Source: Dicyema japonicum (taxonomy: Eukaryota > Dicyemida > Rhombozoa > Dicyemidae). From it: a stretch of DNA of 64,000 bases. The stretch's first letter is position 1. The number at the start of each line of letters is the position of its first letter. The notes beneath the pieces were generated by a model that saw only the letters and a program-made list of their open reading frames with translations, was not told the origin of the DNA and did not search any database. Positions 1 to 11,639 of this stretch are shown here, in pieces. Both the position numbers and the translations under genes were made by a program. Location: the NCBI GenBank assembly GCA_011109175.1, contig RDEW01000014.1, forward strand, positions 2,191 through 66,190. The letters are read 5' to 3'.

Positions 1-1371
1 GTCTAAGAACACAATCTTGTGGTTCTTTCAAGTATAGTTAAATTATAGTGTTACCCTATTTCATTCACAAAACGTAAATTATTAGGAAGCTCTCACAAAC
101 AGACAAAACCAATGTGAATCTCTCTGCTCAGAGATAGTTATGTCCACAGCGTTGAAATTGCTTTAAGGTAATCGCTCTAGAGAACATATCACAGAATAAC
201 TACATCCAAATAGAATGCCACATTATGACAAAGCTATGTAATTTAGTTTTAGGTTGGATAATGTTACAAGTGTTCTTTTGAAATCAGAGAAGGATCTACA
301 TATATTAATAGCTATTTGTGTAGATTCTAGCAGTAGAAAAATTACACTTTTTGGATTTTGAAACTGTTGAAGATACTATAAACTTTGAATTTCAGGTATC
401 TACGAAGTGGAGTATGCATAAGCAAGATTTACACAAGTTACCACAAGGCATTTTTACAGTAAAGAGTATTTTTAGCACGAAGGTTACAAAGTTTCTAAGG
501 CTACTAGCCAGAGTATTGAAAATTACAGCAAAGAGCTCGGATTCCATAAATCAGTTAATGAAAATGAGTCAAAGTCATCGAAAATCAGATAGTGATTATG
601 AAAAAAAATTGCCTCTCTACCAATTGGACATTGTTCTAAGATGCTACCAATAACCATAACCTCATTCTCATAACTTTCACGAAAAATCGTACTTCGGAAA
701 AAGTTTATTTTACTCCCAGAATACAAAAATGTCGACTGGTGATTTTTTTCATACTTCACTGACTTAACTTGTATATTTTTATACAAAAGTTTTAACTACC
801 CGTTAATGCATTAACTACTTCAATGAAGTGATGCGTGATGTTAAGACGAATTATATTAAAAAAAAGAATCCATTTCATAAAGATGTCTTCCGGCGTAATT
901 GATAAATTTACGAAGGAAATCAAGTCTACAGATTCATTCTTTGGAAACAAGGTGAGCATTTGTGTCCTGAAAAGAGATCAGAAACATTGAAAAGATAAAA
1001 CTTATATGGTATGAAATAACTTCATGTCCACCCTAAGCAAACACTTCTGCCTCACGAGGATCTGGATTACTCTTCGTGGCTAAACAGATCTGAGAGCACG
1101 CTTTTTGTAAAAATTGAGAATGAGAAATTTTTTTAAATGCTATATGGATCAAAAATCCGTTCAAGGAGCAACGAGTTTTTACATTTAATGCGTTGTATTG
1201 AAAATGAATTCGAAATCATGCTGATTAAACAAAAAACGGAATGAAATCTATTCATACGAGTGTAAATCTTACACTTAGGATACTGAGCCACGTGTCTTTC
1301 TTCTATATAATCTACGTAATTCTAATGTAAATCTCTCATTGGATACCTTCCGTGTATTTACTTGAGACCTC
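1..1371. other. AT-rich stretch, no gene recognised
   Basis: I see no coding pattern, RNA gene or terminal repeat here on either strand. Short open frames (for example 351-653 plus and 523-786 minus) overlap each other and have no recognisable motif. Confidence 0.5.
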
Positions 1372-1702
1372 CCTAATAATAATAATAAAGCCTTCTCACG
1401 AGAGCCATAGTATTTATAGCTCCGCATAGGCAAGACACACACTTTATTTAAGTAATGAATAGTTAATTTTAACTAATCGTAGAACCAAGGAATGATCTTC
1501 ACTTCTTTTTTTTTCTTGTGTGAGTGTCCTTTCTAGACAATCCAGTTCCGCAGTGAGTATCCACTGATGACGGCGTCACTCGTCAAACCCTTTCTGCATC
1601 ATAGATGCGTGGAACCTTCCATTAGGTGAACAGCAGCGACATTCGAACCAGTAGCCTAAGGTACTTAAGCCCAACACCTAACCACTATGACACCTCCCTA
1701 AT
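1372..1702 (-). mobile_element. tRNA-derived SINE, copy 1
   Basis: Read on the minus strand, the element has a tRNA-like head (AGTGGTTAGGTGTTGGGC, then GGTTCGAATG as the pol III B box). An unrelated body with CGCATCTATGATGCAG follows, and the tail ends in (TTA)n. It aligns along its whole length with the plus-strand copy at 46781-47109. A short direct repeat, TTATTAGGGAGGT, lies on both sides and looks like a target-site duplication. Its last ~185 nt match the 3' end of the neighbouring LINE at 1820-2434. Such elements are transcribed by RNA polymerase III and copied by a partner LINE. Confidence 0.85.
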
Positions 1703-1819
1703 AAAGGTAATTAATTGATTTGAATTCTGAGAATGAAGTTGTAAATAATTACATCAACTAGTTCTAATGTTCGTGATATGATTAATTTTTTATTGAATCT
1801 TTCATTGATAAATTCTGAC

Positions 1820-2434
1820 AATAATTATAATAATAACAGCTTTTTTACGGAGACGTAGTAATAGCTCCGTATAGGCAGGAGACACAGTTTATTTAAGTAA
1901 AGAACAGTTAATTTTAACTAATTGTAGAACCAAGGAATTATCTTCACTTCTATTTTGATTTTCTTGTGTGTGGGTCTTTTTTTGACAATCCAGTCTTTGT
2001 CCGTCTGTATCACTTAGCCTATTCTTCATAAAGATTTTTTTTTCGATACAAAGCTGTCTTTTGTAAGTGTAAAGCAACGTGACAGAAGACTGTGTTGCTG
2101 TTGTGTCGAGTCTTCGCTTCGAGAGCGATAGTTCCAACTTGTCAAGCATTTGTTGAGCAGACCGAGTCGCTGATTGCATGTTTCGGTTTTTAGAGGCAAA
2201 AATGATGTCGTCGACATAGGAAAGAATTAAACACTTTTCATTAGGTTTGTCGCATGTTGTTTTGTAAAGATTGATGAGTTGGAGTGATACTGGAGAGCCT
2301 TGAGGGACTCCATTTGAAAAGTAGCGAGATATTGATTTGATGTTGTTGCAGAGTTCAGATATGAGATGTCTTAAACTTTCTATTAAAGATACAGTCTCAC
2401 TCAAATAATCAGTCTCTATCTGTCTTATATACAC
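1820..2434 (-). mobile_element. LINE family Z fragment: RT core fused to the SINE-like 3' tail
   Basis: The minus strand encodes a reverse transcriptase palm: NGVPQGSPVS followed by LSYVDDIIFAS, the YVDD being the catalytic motif C. The frame then runs into a 3' tail starting near GACTGGATTGTC and ending in (TTA)n. That tail is about 185 nt long and matches the 3' part of both SINE copies. Only about 330 nt separate YVDD from the end, so much of the RT C-terminus must be deleted. The motifs fit the Jockey/CR1 group, though the clade is uncertain. This is the likely partner LINE that mobilised the SINE. Confidence 0.75.
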
Positions 2435-2569
2435 ATACCAAAATACATGATTCTAATAATGAATATAAAATCTACGTTGATTTTTGTCATATTTCCATCG
2501 ACCTTGAAAAAGTCGTTGATTTTTGTCATATTCCATCGACCTTCCAATCTTGTCAGAGGTTAAATGGTA

Positions 2570-2720
2570 AGTAGAAGACGTCTCATTATGTTCGGGTTTT
2601 CTGTTATCCAGGCAATAAGTCGTTCTAGGTTAGCTTGTATTCTTTCTGTGGCTCTCTGGATGTTCCGATCTCGCAAGCCAAAACAATATCATCAGTATAA
2701 AAGGTTAAAATCATTATAAA
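2570..2720 (-). pseudogene. RT fragment (YTDD motif)
   Basis: The minus strand reads FYTDDIVLACEIGTS, a variant of the reverse transcriptase motif C box (Y/F-x-D-D), followed by text broken by stops. It is a short relic of a non-LTR retrotransposon whose family I cannot fix. A small tandem repeat (TTTTTGTCATATTCCATCGACC, two copies) lies just beside it at 2480-2550. Confidence 0.5.
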
Positions 2721-2946
2721 ATTCATTGAGGGTTTCCCGTCAATACAGTGCTTGGCAATAACATAATCAAACTAAAAATGTCCATAGAATGCTCCCTTGT
2801 TTTCATGGTTAAGAAAAAAAACTCAAAGAGATTGAAATCATCCGACTTATAAAACTACACATCCAACCGGTAAACATGATTTACCCTGGTTTAAAATCAC
2901 CATGGTGAATCTAATTATTACATAATAGTCTCTCTAAGCCTGCATA

Positions 2947-3493
2947 AGTTCCAGAACACAATAGCTTGAGAATATTCTATTTTTACAATCCACTAAAGCT
3001 TTGGATTTAAGTACATTCTGTCCAACAGACTGATGTAAATGAAAAACCGCATGAGAACATCAATTTTTTCATTTATTATAGCGTCCAGTTATATTTGGAA
3101 AACTTAGCATAGAGGACAATTCAGGGAAGGCAAGTTAATTTTTTAACATAAAATTTTCCTTAAAATTTAATTTTTGTAATTTTTAAGAAAATTGTAATTT
3201 CCAAAAGCTTGACTAATCTNAGTTCCAGAACACAATAGCTTGAGAATATTCTATTTTTACAATCCACTAAAGCTTTGGATTTGAGTACATTCTGTCCAAC
3301 AGACTGATGTAAATGAAAAACCGCATGAGAACATCAATTCTGTCATTTATTATAGCCTCCAGTTATATTTGGAAAACTTAGTATAGAGGACAATTCATGG
3401 AAGGCAAGTTAATTTTTTAGCATAAAATTTTCCTTAAAATTTAATTTTTGTACTTTGTAAGAAAATTGTAATTTCCAAAAGCTTGACTAATCT
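2947..3493. repeat. Tandem 273-bp duplication around an N
   Basis: Bases 2947-3219 and 3221-3493 are two direct copies of the same 273-bp segment, both starting AGTTCCAGAACACAATAGC and ending GCTTGACTAATCT. They differ at only a few positions and are separated by a single N at 3220. No coding content is visible. The placement of the N exactly at the junction suggests a collapsed or falsely duplicated assembly join as much as a real tandem repeat. Confidence 0.9.
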
Positions 3494-3724
3494 AGAGTTA
3501 AATATTTTGCAATATTCTCCAAGGTTTCTGATATTTTTGAAAATAAACGGATTTCCTTTCCAATTGGAGCCGCTTGGAGTCGCTCAAGCCAACCAAAGAA
3601 CGGACGAACCACTCACTTCTCATGGTATAGTGGTAAATTGATTTTGTTGCTGAGTACTTGTGTTCGTTTTACATTTATGAATTTTCTAATAAAGTTTCAA
3701 GTTCTTTTGTTTGTTTGTTTAAAA

Positions 3725-3835
3725 TATCTTCTCTGGAACGAGTTTCCAGAAGACTGAGTCAAACGCATTTGTGATTTCCACGATATAAGTACTGTCCTTT
3801 GATAGGGATTGACAGAGTTAAATTTTTTCACAGTA
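3725..3835 (-). pseudogene. RT fragment (motif A)
   Basis: The minus strand reads STYIVEITNAFDSVFWKLV, matching the reverse transcriptase motif A pattern (D/E-I-x-x-A-F-D-S-V). It belongs to a non-LTR retrotransposon on the same strand as the fragments at 1820-2720, and may be part of the same dispersed copy. Confidence 0.5.
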
Positions 3836-4609
3836 TATTGTGAGGGTCGTGAGGTGTGTTGTGGTCTAGTGGTTTGATATATAGGCTAATAAAAGTTCCA
3901 GGAATTGATAGAACATGTACTTCAGTTCACATGAGGCACTGTTATCTGGTCCACAGTCCTCAGAGTTCTCGGTGTCCTGTATAGCAAAAGGAACCCAGTC
4001 ATCAGTGTTACGATAGCAATCGTACTTTCATTCCATGTGTGAGCATACACCTTATTTTAAATGCAAAAACATTTATGATAACCAATCGTCCAAAGTGGTC
4101 AAGGAATCTACTATATAGAATTTAGAATTTAAGATTATTATTTCTCTACAAGAAATGGTGAACCACATTACGCATGCTAACAATTTAGGCTTCTTGCATT
4201 CAGAAGGCAAAAGTAGAAACAGAATAAACACATAATATTTTCAATCAAGTAGCCACATAGCACCACGCTACGGCACGTGGGATTTACGTTCATTGAGAGC
4301 TAATTTCAATGTGCGAATAATCACATTAAATTTTAAATTTTTGGTTAGATTTTCAGTAAATTAAATTTTAAATTTTTTGTTGGATTTTCAATACATTTTG
4401 GAAATATTTATTTAACTCAAGTTACTTTATTTATAATTTAAAATTTTTTATTTTTAATCTTCGGACATCATGGTTGAAGTGATGACGTGCTTCTGTTTTT
4501 TCTCGGAAAAATTATGCCTTTTTCATGCTTAGATTCAACTCCTTGTTCACCATCGCCACATACAACGTTCTAGGCCTCCCATCTCAAATCAAGGGAAAAC
4601 AACTTTCTG

Positions 4610-5215
4610 AAGATCTGCCACGTTACAAAATTAACACCTGCTGCTTATAAGAGACAAAAAATTTTCCTTGGAGACGAAGCGACTTTTGGAAACTACCAGA
4701 TTATTTTACTCCCATCAGACAATCGTCATCACCCGTAATAAGATAATTGTCGGAACAGCAGAAGGAAACACGTCCGAAAATGGGAAGATCAAATTCGAAT
4801 AAAAGTGCTATAAAAACAAAGATCGACGAATAAATTTTGTTTGTGGTGATCTTCCTCGGAACAGAGTCAAATATGTCAACTGAGCTGACAATCGTCTTTT
4901 GTTTAAGCAATCTGTTATGAATTCCTTTGATGTATATAGGTGTCAAAGACAGTCGACGTTCACTCTTTGAAACAAAGGTGAAACCATGCGTCTAGGGGGA
5001 AGGGCTGATAAGTGTCATAACCAGTCATTCTAGAATTCTTGAATTTACAATTATGTATTTTGAAGATATTAGGCATCTTTCTATACACCCAACCGGAATA
5101 TCATTATTCTCAGTGTTGAAAGCATTACTGATATCTAGTTTGACTATTGTATGTCCTCGGGAATCTTCAGGCAAATGGGGAGAACTTTTCAAATTTTTAT
5201 GAATCAATCAATATT
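4610..5215 (-). mobile_element. LINE family X, RT fragment (copy X1)
   Basis: On the minus strand, 5025-5207 reads SRGHTIVKLDISNAFNTENN, the RT motif A form typical of family X (compare KLDIRNAFN in copy X6 at 38811-40560). Further downstream, a broken frame ends GDDDCLMGVK where X6 has the LDDxTxGG region. Stops and frameshifts are frequent. The copy lacks the upstream finger domain and the C-terminal CCHC/endonuclease-like part. Confidence 0.6.
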
Positions 5216-5782
5216 AGACAAGACAGAAAGTAGACATCTTTTTTTATACTCAAATTTGCCACTCTTTAATATCCTTGTATGCTAAATTCAAAGTCAAAAC
5301 TGGGTTTTTAATTGTAAATTAATAGCTCACTATTTTAGTGTCTATATGCGGTCCATTTCGTTTTCCCTAACAAACACTGGTCCTATTACTTACTGAGATG
5401 ATAAATATTGATCTTGTAAACATAATATGTTTTGATTTTGTCCGTAATCTTCTTTTTCTTCTAACCTAAATGTGCTAGAAAAAAACGATGTAATTTGGCG
5501 TATTCAATCACTTTCAAGAACATTGGGACTTTGATAAGGATTATCTTTCATTGCTTGCTCACTAGACATGTGAACCACGTGACGCAGAGTTAATACCATC
5601 AGGACGGGGAAAACAAGAGAATCCATTTGAACTTATATAAATAGCATTATTGTTAGGTATTTTGCAACCAACTCACCGACATTCTTGCTGATCCTCCATG
5701 TTTAAGTTTCTGAGCGTTTGTGAGTAACGGAATCAAACTCTGAACGTTGGAGTATGTCTTACAAATTTATCATTTAGTAACG
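5216..5782. other. No gene recognised
   Basis: AT-rich sequence with no motif or repeat that I can name. Confidence 0.4.
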
Positions 5783-6010
5783 AACTTTAATTTATCCTCT
5801 CATTATGACTATATTTAAATTGTTTTCAAGAGCAAAGGGTCGTCTAGTAATGTATGGGAAGAAATTTGTCGGTATCAGATACTCTGGCATCATCGATTCA
5901 ACCTTTAAATCCTTAGTGTTTTTCGGATATAGAATGTAGCAAAAAGTCCTTAGATGAAAGAGCTCTTCCGTCGCCACCAAAGCAAATATCGAGGAATTAA
6001 AATTCACCGA
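5783..6010 (-). repeat. Dispersed coding relic, copy 1
   Basis: The minus strand holds a 71-codon frame ending PYITRRPFALENNLN and then a stop near 5795. The final ~115 bp recur at 8945-9060 in the same orientation with about 85-90 percent identity, so this is the 3' end of a repeated element. I do not recognise the protein. Upstream (6010-6220, minus) the text remains partly open but has no known motif. Confidence 0.55.
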
Positions 6011-6408
6011 CTTCCCGATCCTGTCTCCGGTAAACTGATCTCTGAAGCTCTGGCAACGAAAACTACACCTTGACCGAACATAGAGATTTGATAATCAAAG
6101 ACTCCATAGAGTTGTCAATTACATGGAGGTCTTACAGGACGGAGTCATAAGAACTAAAATCTCTTCTACGACTTCTCCCACTACAAATGAAGGTAAAATA
6201 TTTTAATTCTATATTTAATCAATTTTTATTTTTTAAAGATTCGAGCTTCACAAGTTTAACAAATGATTTTATTTCATAGCAAGCACTCAGGCTCGTAAGT
6301 TAGTTACTCCGTCAATATCTCGTCCATCCGAAGTAACTATCTACTGCTTAGTTAGATTTTAGTTAACATACTAATTTAATTTAAATTAACAGATATCAAC
6401 TTGGCNCA

Positions 6409-6801
6409 TTAATTTAGATCAATTAGCTTGCGGTCTGGTGCTATTTCCATCAGACGTCTTAGTGCATCTTTATTGCTAAATACAATCAACATCATCGTCG
6501 TAAACAATTTCCATAATATTGTCACTGTAATACTTCCGGAGATCTCGTAGAAAATATTCAAAGTATACAGCGAACAATACTGTAGATTGTGAGTCTCCTG
6601 AGGTATGTCATCGTTGTTACGATTTCTTGCAACATAAATATTCCAATGCGGACTCACAACACTGCGTTTGATGGGATTATCTGTAATAGGTGACCGAGGC
6701 TTTATAAAAGAAGCTTCCAATACTTCAATAAGTATTCCTCGACGGACACTGTCGGAAGCTCTGGTGAGATTAATTCCAGAATAGTCCTTGAAAATAAACA
6801 A
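6409..6801 (-). mobile_element. LINE family W, RT core
   Basis: A long minus-strand frame of 130 codons begins IFKDYSGINLTRASDSVRRG, an RT motif A region (normally D-x-S-x-A-F-D-S-V). A frameshift into the next frame gives GDSQSTVLFAVYFEYFLRDL (motif B region, normally P-Q-G-D-x-x-S) and then EIVYDDDVDC (motif C). A plus-strand relic at 28.7 kb has the closely similar YLEAALRNLR and ELRYAYDLDF. The copy ends at an N (6406), close to the 5' edge of the P5CR relic. Confidence 0.7.
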
Positions 6802-6981
6802 TTGAATCTATGGAATATGTTTTTTTAATTGTTTATTTTGGTCTTTAAAACTGACGATGATTGAAAACCTTTGAATGTATACAGAACTATGCTTTCTGTC
6901 GCCGCTTATATGTGTTCTTTGTTTAAAGGTTTTTCCTACAACAAAGATTATGTGTCTTTTTGGAGATTACAAGTTTCTAAA

Positions 6982-7005
6982 GTATAGTCGACCTCTCTAA
7001 TTTAG
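6982..7005 (+). other. 24-nt GT-AG intron in the P5CR relic
   Basis: The segment begins GTATAG and ends CTAATTTAG. Removing it joins LQVSK to WIFEAVG in phase 0, as expected for the enzyme family. It contains an in-frame stop, so it is unlikely to be coding. Confidence 0.65.
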
Positions 7006-7094
7006 TGGATTTTCGAAGCTGTAGGAACAGATAAGTGGTAGATGAACATCTGATTGGGAATGTAGTCGCTTCTTCTGGTTCTTCCATTTGTGTC

Positions 7095-7118
7095 GTATTT
7101 ATGTTCTATTACATAAAG
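7095..7118 (+). other. 24-nt GT-AG intron in the P5CR relic (second)
   Basis: It begins GTATTTATG and ends ACATAAAG. Its removal gives SGSSICV-FIYLVDAL, exactly the spacing of the family pattern SGSxPAY-VFxFIEAL. The segment has no stop, so the unspliced reading cannot be excluded, and that reading would carry an 8-residue insertion. Confidence 0.5.
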
Positions 7119-7831
7119 TTTATTTACTTAGTTGACGCACTAAAGCGAGCCGTGACTACTGAAGGGTACCCTGATCATGTAGCTGTTAATGCCTGCACGT
7201 CTACAATGTTGAATGCAGCCAATTTATTAATGGAAAATAACTATGATGCACAAAAACTTATTCAGTCTATCAAAGTACCAAAGGGGACCACGGAGGCTGG
7301 GTTAAATGTATTGGATGAAAGGGAATTCAATGATTTAATTGATAAATGCGTAAATGCTATGATTACAAAGAATGATGAAATCTCTAAATTAACATAATTT
7401 TTTTGTTTTTTGTTAACGCTTACTTGCATCTTAGTTATTTTTATTAATAAATATTAATTACTATTTTTACAACATTTTAAAGACCAGAAATCAACATTAC
7501 AAGAAATGACCATAGTAGTAATTATTCACTGTATCAGTATTATTAGCTACACAAATTTATAATTCTACGTGGTGTGACTATAACACAAATTTTCAATCTC
7601 TCAATAAACGAGAACAAGATTTCGTCAATGTGGAAGAATCAAAAGAAATGCGAGTTCCGCCATAAATAAAATTGTATGATTCCTTCATCCAAATTATAAG
7701 ACAATTTTAATACTTGGAGTCATCATGAATCCTCTTCTTTCATTCATTCATCAGGTGGACCTGGTAACCGCAAAGATCCAAGAGAAAATTTTCTTGAGTA
7801 GGTTTTTCCAGCTCTCACAAAAAGCTCTGTA

Positions 7832-8700
7832 TTAGATAGAAGAATTTGGATCATTCTTAGACTCGATTCGAAACCTATCCAGCACTGTCATCGATTTATT
7901 CCTGTTAACCGAGTTAAAGGCTTTTGATGGATCTATTCCCAGAATGTGGATTGCATTGCAATATCTTTGATGTGTTGCACATATCCATCTGTGACTCCAA
8001 ACTGCATCAGCTGTTGATCTTTCTTCTCTGAACCCACTTTGACATTCGGGTAGGTAGTCATAGGTGGGTCCTTTTATTTGTTCCAATACAATGTTAGCTA
8101 AAACTTACCGTAGAGAATTTAGTAATATAATTGGTAGTAAGTTTTCAACATGTCCTTTGGGTTTTTGATAGGTATTAGTAATCTTGTTCCTAGAGGTAAG
8201 TTGAGTTTGTTGAAAACATTTCATTTACTAGTGTAGCAATTTTTCAAAAAAGAGGTCAGGGCCGTAGTTTTTTTTTTTGCAATGTTGTAATTGGTTCTTT
8301 CAAGGGTTGTTGGCCATCTTTGAATGTTGAGATTGCTGTAGTCAAATTGAAAAGTTTCTCAAAATATGTTCCAATTACCTCCACTTACTTTTCAATATTG
8401 TCTTGCCATTTTTGTGTTTGATGATTAATCATTCTTTCCGGTTTGTGTGGCGTAGTAGACGAACGATCATATACACTTGTGAATTATTTTTTAGTTTGAT
8501 TTTGCGAAGCAGTTCTTCTTGGTGGAATGTCTTGTTTAGTCTCCTGATTTTTCTACGAATTCGGTCCCTCTGCCATTTACGGGGACGAAACTTGTTGTTA
8601 TTTTCCTACGCAGACGACCCAAGTTTATAAAGGATGTTGTCATTTTTTTTGATTTCGGTTATTTCGGCATTGTCCATGTTTACGATAAAAATCATTTATT
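7832..8700 (-). mobile_element. LINE family W, linker and RT finger region
   Basis: On the minus strand, a basic linker (RKWQRDRIRRKIRRLNKTFH at about 8550) is followed by finger-domain remnants and then ECQSGFREERSTADAVWSHR and ILGIDPSKAFNSVNR, which are the RT region before and at motif A. The frame ends at 7832. Stops and shifts break the finger domain. The copy is 3'-truncated before motif B, and the same domain order appears in the plus-strand copy at 9640-10860. Confidence 0.7.
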
Positions 8701-8944
8701 TTGCCTGGTATATTTTTCAGTAGATGTTAGAGAGTTCCCGTAACAAAGAATCATAATGATTTAGTGTGGAGATTTTTTATTAAAAAATTATTAATGACTA
8801 AAAATAAAAAATAGTAATAAATTCAGTTCCAAATCGAAGTTTAAGTATTTTTGGCAGAGATCCTAAAGTGTTCCAAAAACTGAGGTTATTCCAAAAACTG
8901 AATTGTTCTAGCCCTGAGGTTTGTTCCAAATCAAGGTCGGACTG

Positions 8945-9060
8945 TAGTAGCGGATTTTAATTTATCCTCTCGTTTTGACTATATTTGAATTGTTTTCAAG
9001 AGCAAAGTCTCGTCTAGTAATCTATGGGAAGAGATTTGTCGGTATTAGATGCTTTCACGT
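8945..9060 (-). repeat. Dispersed coding relic, copy 2
   Basis: This matches the terminal ~115 bp of the relic at 5783-6010 (shared stretch TTTAATTTATCCTCTC through GTCGGTATTAGATGC). It is the 3' end of the same unrecognised repeated element in the same orientation. Confidence 0.6.
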
Positions 9061-9639
9061 AATTGGCGCATAAATAAAGACTGAATGGACGCCAATTTAC
9101 GTTGATTCATTTCCTTTAGGATCCGAAATTTCATTTATATCTCATTTCCTAGAAGTGAATTCCAATTTTTTTCGGGGACTGGTTTCACATGGCACATATC
9201 ATTGCTTTAATTTCACAAGAAAAATTTCTTTGGAAAAGTGTCTTTCTTTGAATGTCCGATGTGGTTTCATGAACAATTAAAGTAGAGAAAGTGTTTACTT
9301 AAACATCTTGGATGTTGAAATGGTGGAAAACAATTCCTCGTTTATGCTCGAGCATTTCCACACTAGGAGGAGGTAAATTCTGTCAGAACTTGCTGTCAGA
9401 ACTTTCGATACAATAATTTTTCCGTACTCGAGGAAAATTATTCTAATTATAAATGTTAAAAAGTACTTAAATATTTGAGCTTGAATGACCATAATGTTTT
9501 CCTCGACGATATTATTGAGTACGCTCTCGAGGCCATCAAATCTCACATGGGTCCACTGAACATTATAAATAAATAAAAATTAAATTAAAAGCATGCTTAA
9601 ATAGTTTTAACTTTATAGTTTTTTCAATTTGAAAAAAAG
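9061..9639. other. No recognised gene; one 83-codon minus-strand frame
   Basis: A minus-strand frame at 9295-9546 is open but has no motif I can assign. The rest is AT-rich. The open frame could be chance or part of an unrecognised host exon. Confidence 0.35.
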
Positions 9640-10860
9640 TTTATTCAGTAATTAAAATTAGAACAATCTCAAGGAACGAGAATGAGGAACAGATCAAGGC
9701 ACTTAAAGATCTGAAGGACAATAGATGGCACTATAAGGCATGAGACTACTCCGTGGGCGCAAACGCAGATAACCTCTAATATAAAACGATGAAAATGGCA
9801 GACGGATAGCAGACCCTGCAGAAGCTGCAGAATTAATTGCCGATCACTTAAAGAAATTTTTTAAGTCAAACAGCAACAGAATTGTAGTATTTACTGTTCA
9901 TTTTAGGAAATTGGAGGTGGAAATAATTCCCGCAGAAGTGCGACAAGCCTGTCTTAAGCTTAAAAACAACAAAGTCCGGGACCAGACGGGCTAGAACCAG
10001 AGTCACTAAAGTATGGAAGTGAAAACTTACATACCCTCATTGCGGACCTTTTCAATGGAATGTTTAAAAAAACAACCACTTACCTTTTGACAAGGAATAC
10101 TGGTCCCTGTCCAAAAAACAGAACAAAGCTAATGGAAAAAGTGGTGAACCTCAGGCAGTAATTCTTATTGAACAGCATACGGAAAGTGCTTGCAATTATT
10201 ACTCTACAAAGATAAAGTCTCGTACGGAACAATTTTTATACCTGGAAGCTGCATCGAGGAAGCTAAAACCATACTATGAAGCAAAAATCGATGTGGTGGC
10301 TTATGCAAATGACGTGGATCATTTTTCTCGACATGAATGCTCTGAATAGACTAGTGGAGATGATGCCAAATAACTTGCGAGTGGTTCCTCAATGTAAATG
10401 TGGAGAAAACAGAATTGACTCAACTAGTCATACAAAAATCCAAGCTGGATGAACATTTGAGAAAAAGTAAAGAAACTCGGATCGTTATTGGGAGATCAAC
10501 AAACGTAATTATGCGGAAAACACATGCAAACAGCGCAATACACCGCTCAAAGGAAAACTGGCTAAAGCGTAAGGATTGAGTACAAATACACGGATACGTT
10601 TATACAATTCACTGATGAAGCCTATTCTCCTTTACAATGCCGGAACATGGGACTTTCTGATACGGACAATCACAGTTTAGACTCGTTCCATAAGATCAGC
10701 TTCGACCATACTCTAGACTCGACATGGCATTCAAAGGCTCAGAAGCAAACTATGATCAAAAGACAAAACTCTCTTTTAATGACCCTACCATACATTCCCA
10801 GGATACAAACTATCAGGAAAAACTGTTAAGAAAAAGAGGTAAAGGTCTGCTCACTCTATT
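9640..10860 (+). mobile_element. LINE family W, RT copy on plus strand
   Basis: In order, with several frameshifts: RIADPAEAAELIADHLKKFF (linker), EPESLKYGSENLHTLIADLF (finger), VVAYANDVDHFSR (motif C, with YADD changed to YAND), STNTRIRLYNSLMKPILLYN and LDSFHKISFDH, the usual post-RT landmarks of this group. It ends near KKRGKGLLTLF, where intact members have RRGRPRTTLP. The catalytic Asp change and stops mean it is dead. Confidence 0.7.
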
Positions 10861-11250
10861 CAAAAAGAACTTTCGGAAATGAGGAAACTTGTTGGGGATG
10901 ATGATGTAAACAGAAATAATTGGAATCTCGCTATGGACAACGGAAGGAAGACTATGCCTTGTGAATATTCTACGTTCCGCCTCCTGGTTCCTGTCCGAAG
11001 AGCTTATGTTATGCCCAAACCGATCAAGACTGTTTCCTTTGATGAAATCATCATCGGCGGGGATTGAATGCGAAGCATTTATTATGGCTGTCAACTCACT
11101 AGCTGACATGAAAGGGAAACTATTACTGCATCCAAAGAAGTCAAGAGAATTAAATGTCGTGATACGGACACCTGACGATGTTTCACATGTTTCTGTGAAA
11201 ATAATGGTATGTTCAGAGTGTAAATTCAAATGCAAGACTTTGAATTTTTA
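10861..11250. other. Unassigned overlapping open frames
   Basis: Both strands are open here (plus 10961-11251, minus 10813-11235) and base composition is less AT-rich than the surroundings. The sequence directly follows the family W copy, so it may be its 3' end or the flank of an older insertion. I recognise no motif in either reading. Confidence 0.3.
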
Positions 11251-11639
11251 ATTATTAATTTCAAGGTCTATTTTCCACATGACTCAGCAATCGAGTAACA
11301 TTAGAAAAGACCTGATCAGGCATCTACCAAGAATACATTCTTCGCTTAACAAATTTGCCTCATAACGGCTTTTGACCAAAACTCTTAACTCTACCTGCAT
11401 AGAAGAATGACAATTTTTTGCTCTTAGGTGCCCTAAGAGCATCTGTCAGATAAATATGAGAATTGGTAATACTGAGTCACCTTCTGGAGTGGGAATGTGA
11501 GATTTAAATTTGCGAGATCTCTCTAACCCAACCCAGACTCCAATTCTGTGTTTGAATGTAGAACCCATATCATTTTTACCTTTCCTCGTCTACAACGTTT
11601 TCACTCTCTCTTTAGAATTCACTTAAAAATTGATCTTTG

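Larger units (their letters stand above)
6865..7397 (+). pseudogene. Pyrroline-5-carboxylate reductase, C-terminal half (truncated, one frameshift)
   Basis: P5CR reduces pyrroline-5-carboxylate to proline with NAD(P)H. Three exons are visible: 6865-6981 (VYRTMLSVAAY at the usual R-x-MPNT site, then GFSYNKD), 7006-7094 (WIFEAVGTDK, then VDEHLIGNVVASSGSSIC) and 7119-7397 (FIYLVDALKRA, VPKGTTEAGL, stop at 7395). These follow the family order up to the SPGGTT-like loop. Introns 6982-7005 and 7095-7118 are each 24 nt with GT and AG ends. The reading frame shifts near 7035. The N-terminal Rossmann half (GxGxMG) is absent and family W RT lies directly upstream. MPNT and PAY are replaced. It is probably a decaying, TE-truncated gene. 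Confidence 0.7.

Noticed and set aside
10813-11235. 140-codon minus-strand frame as a host gene
   Set aside because: Both strands are open here, no motif is seen, and it directly abuts a LINE copy, so I left it unassigned.
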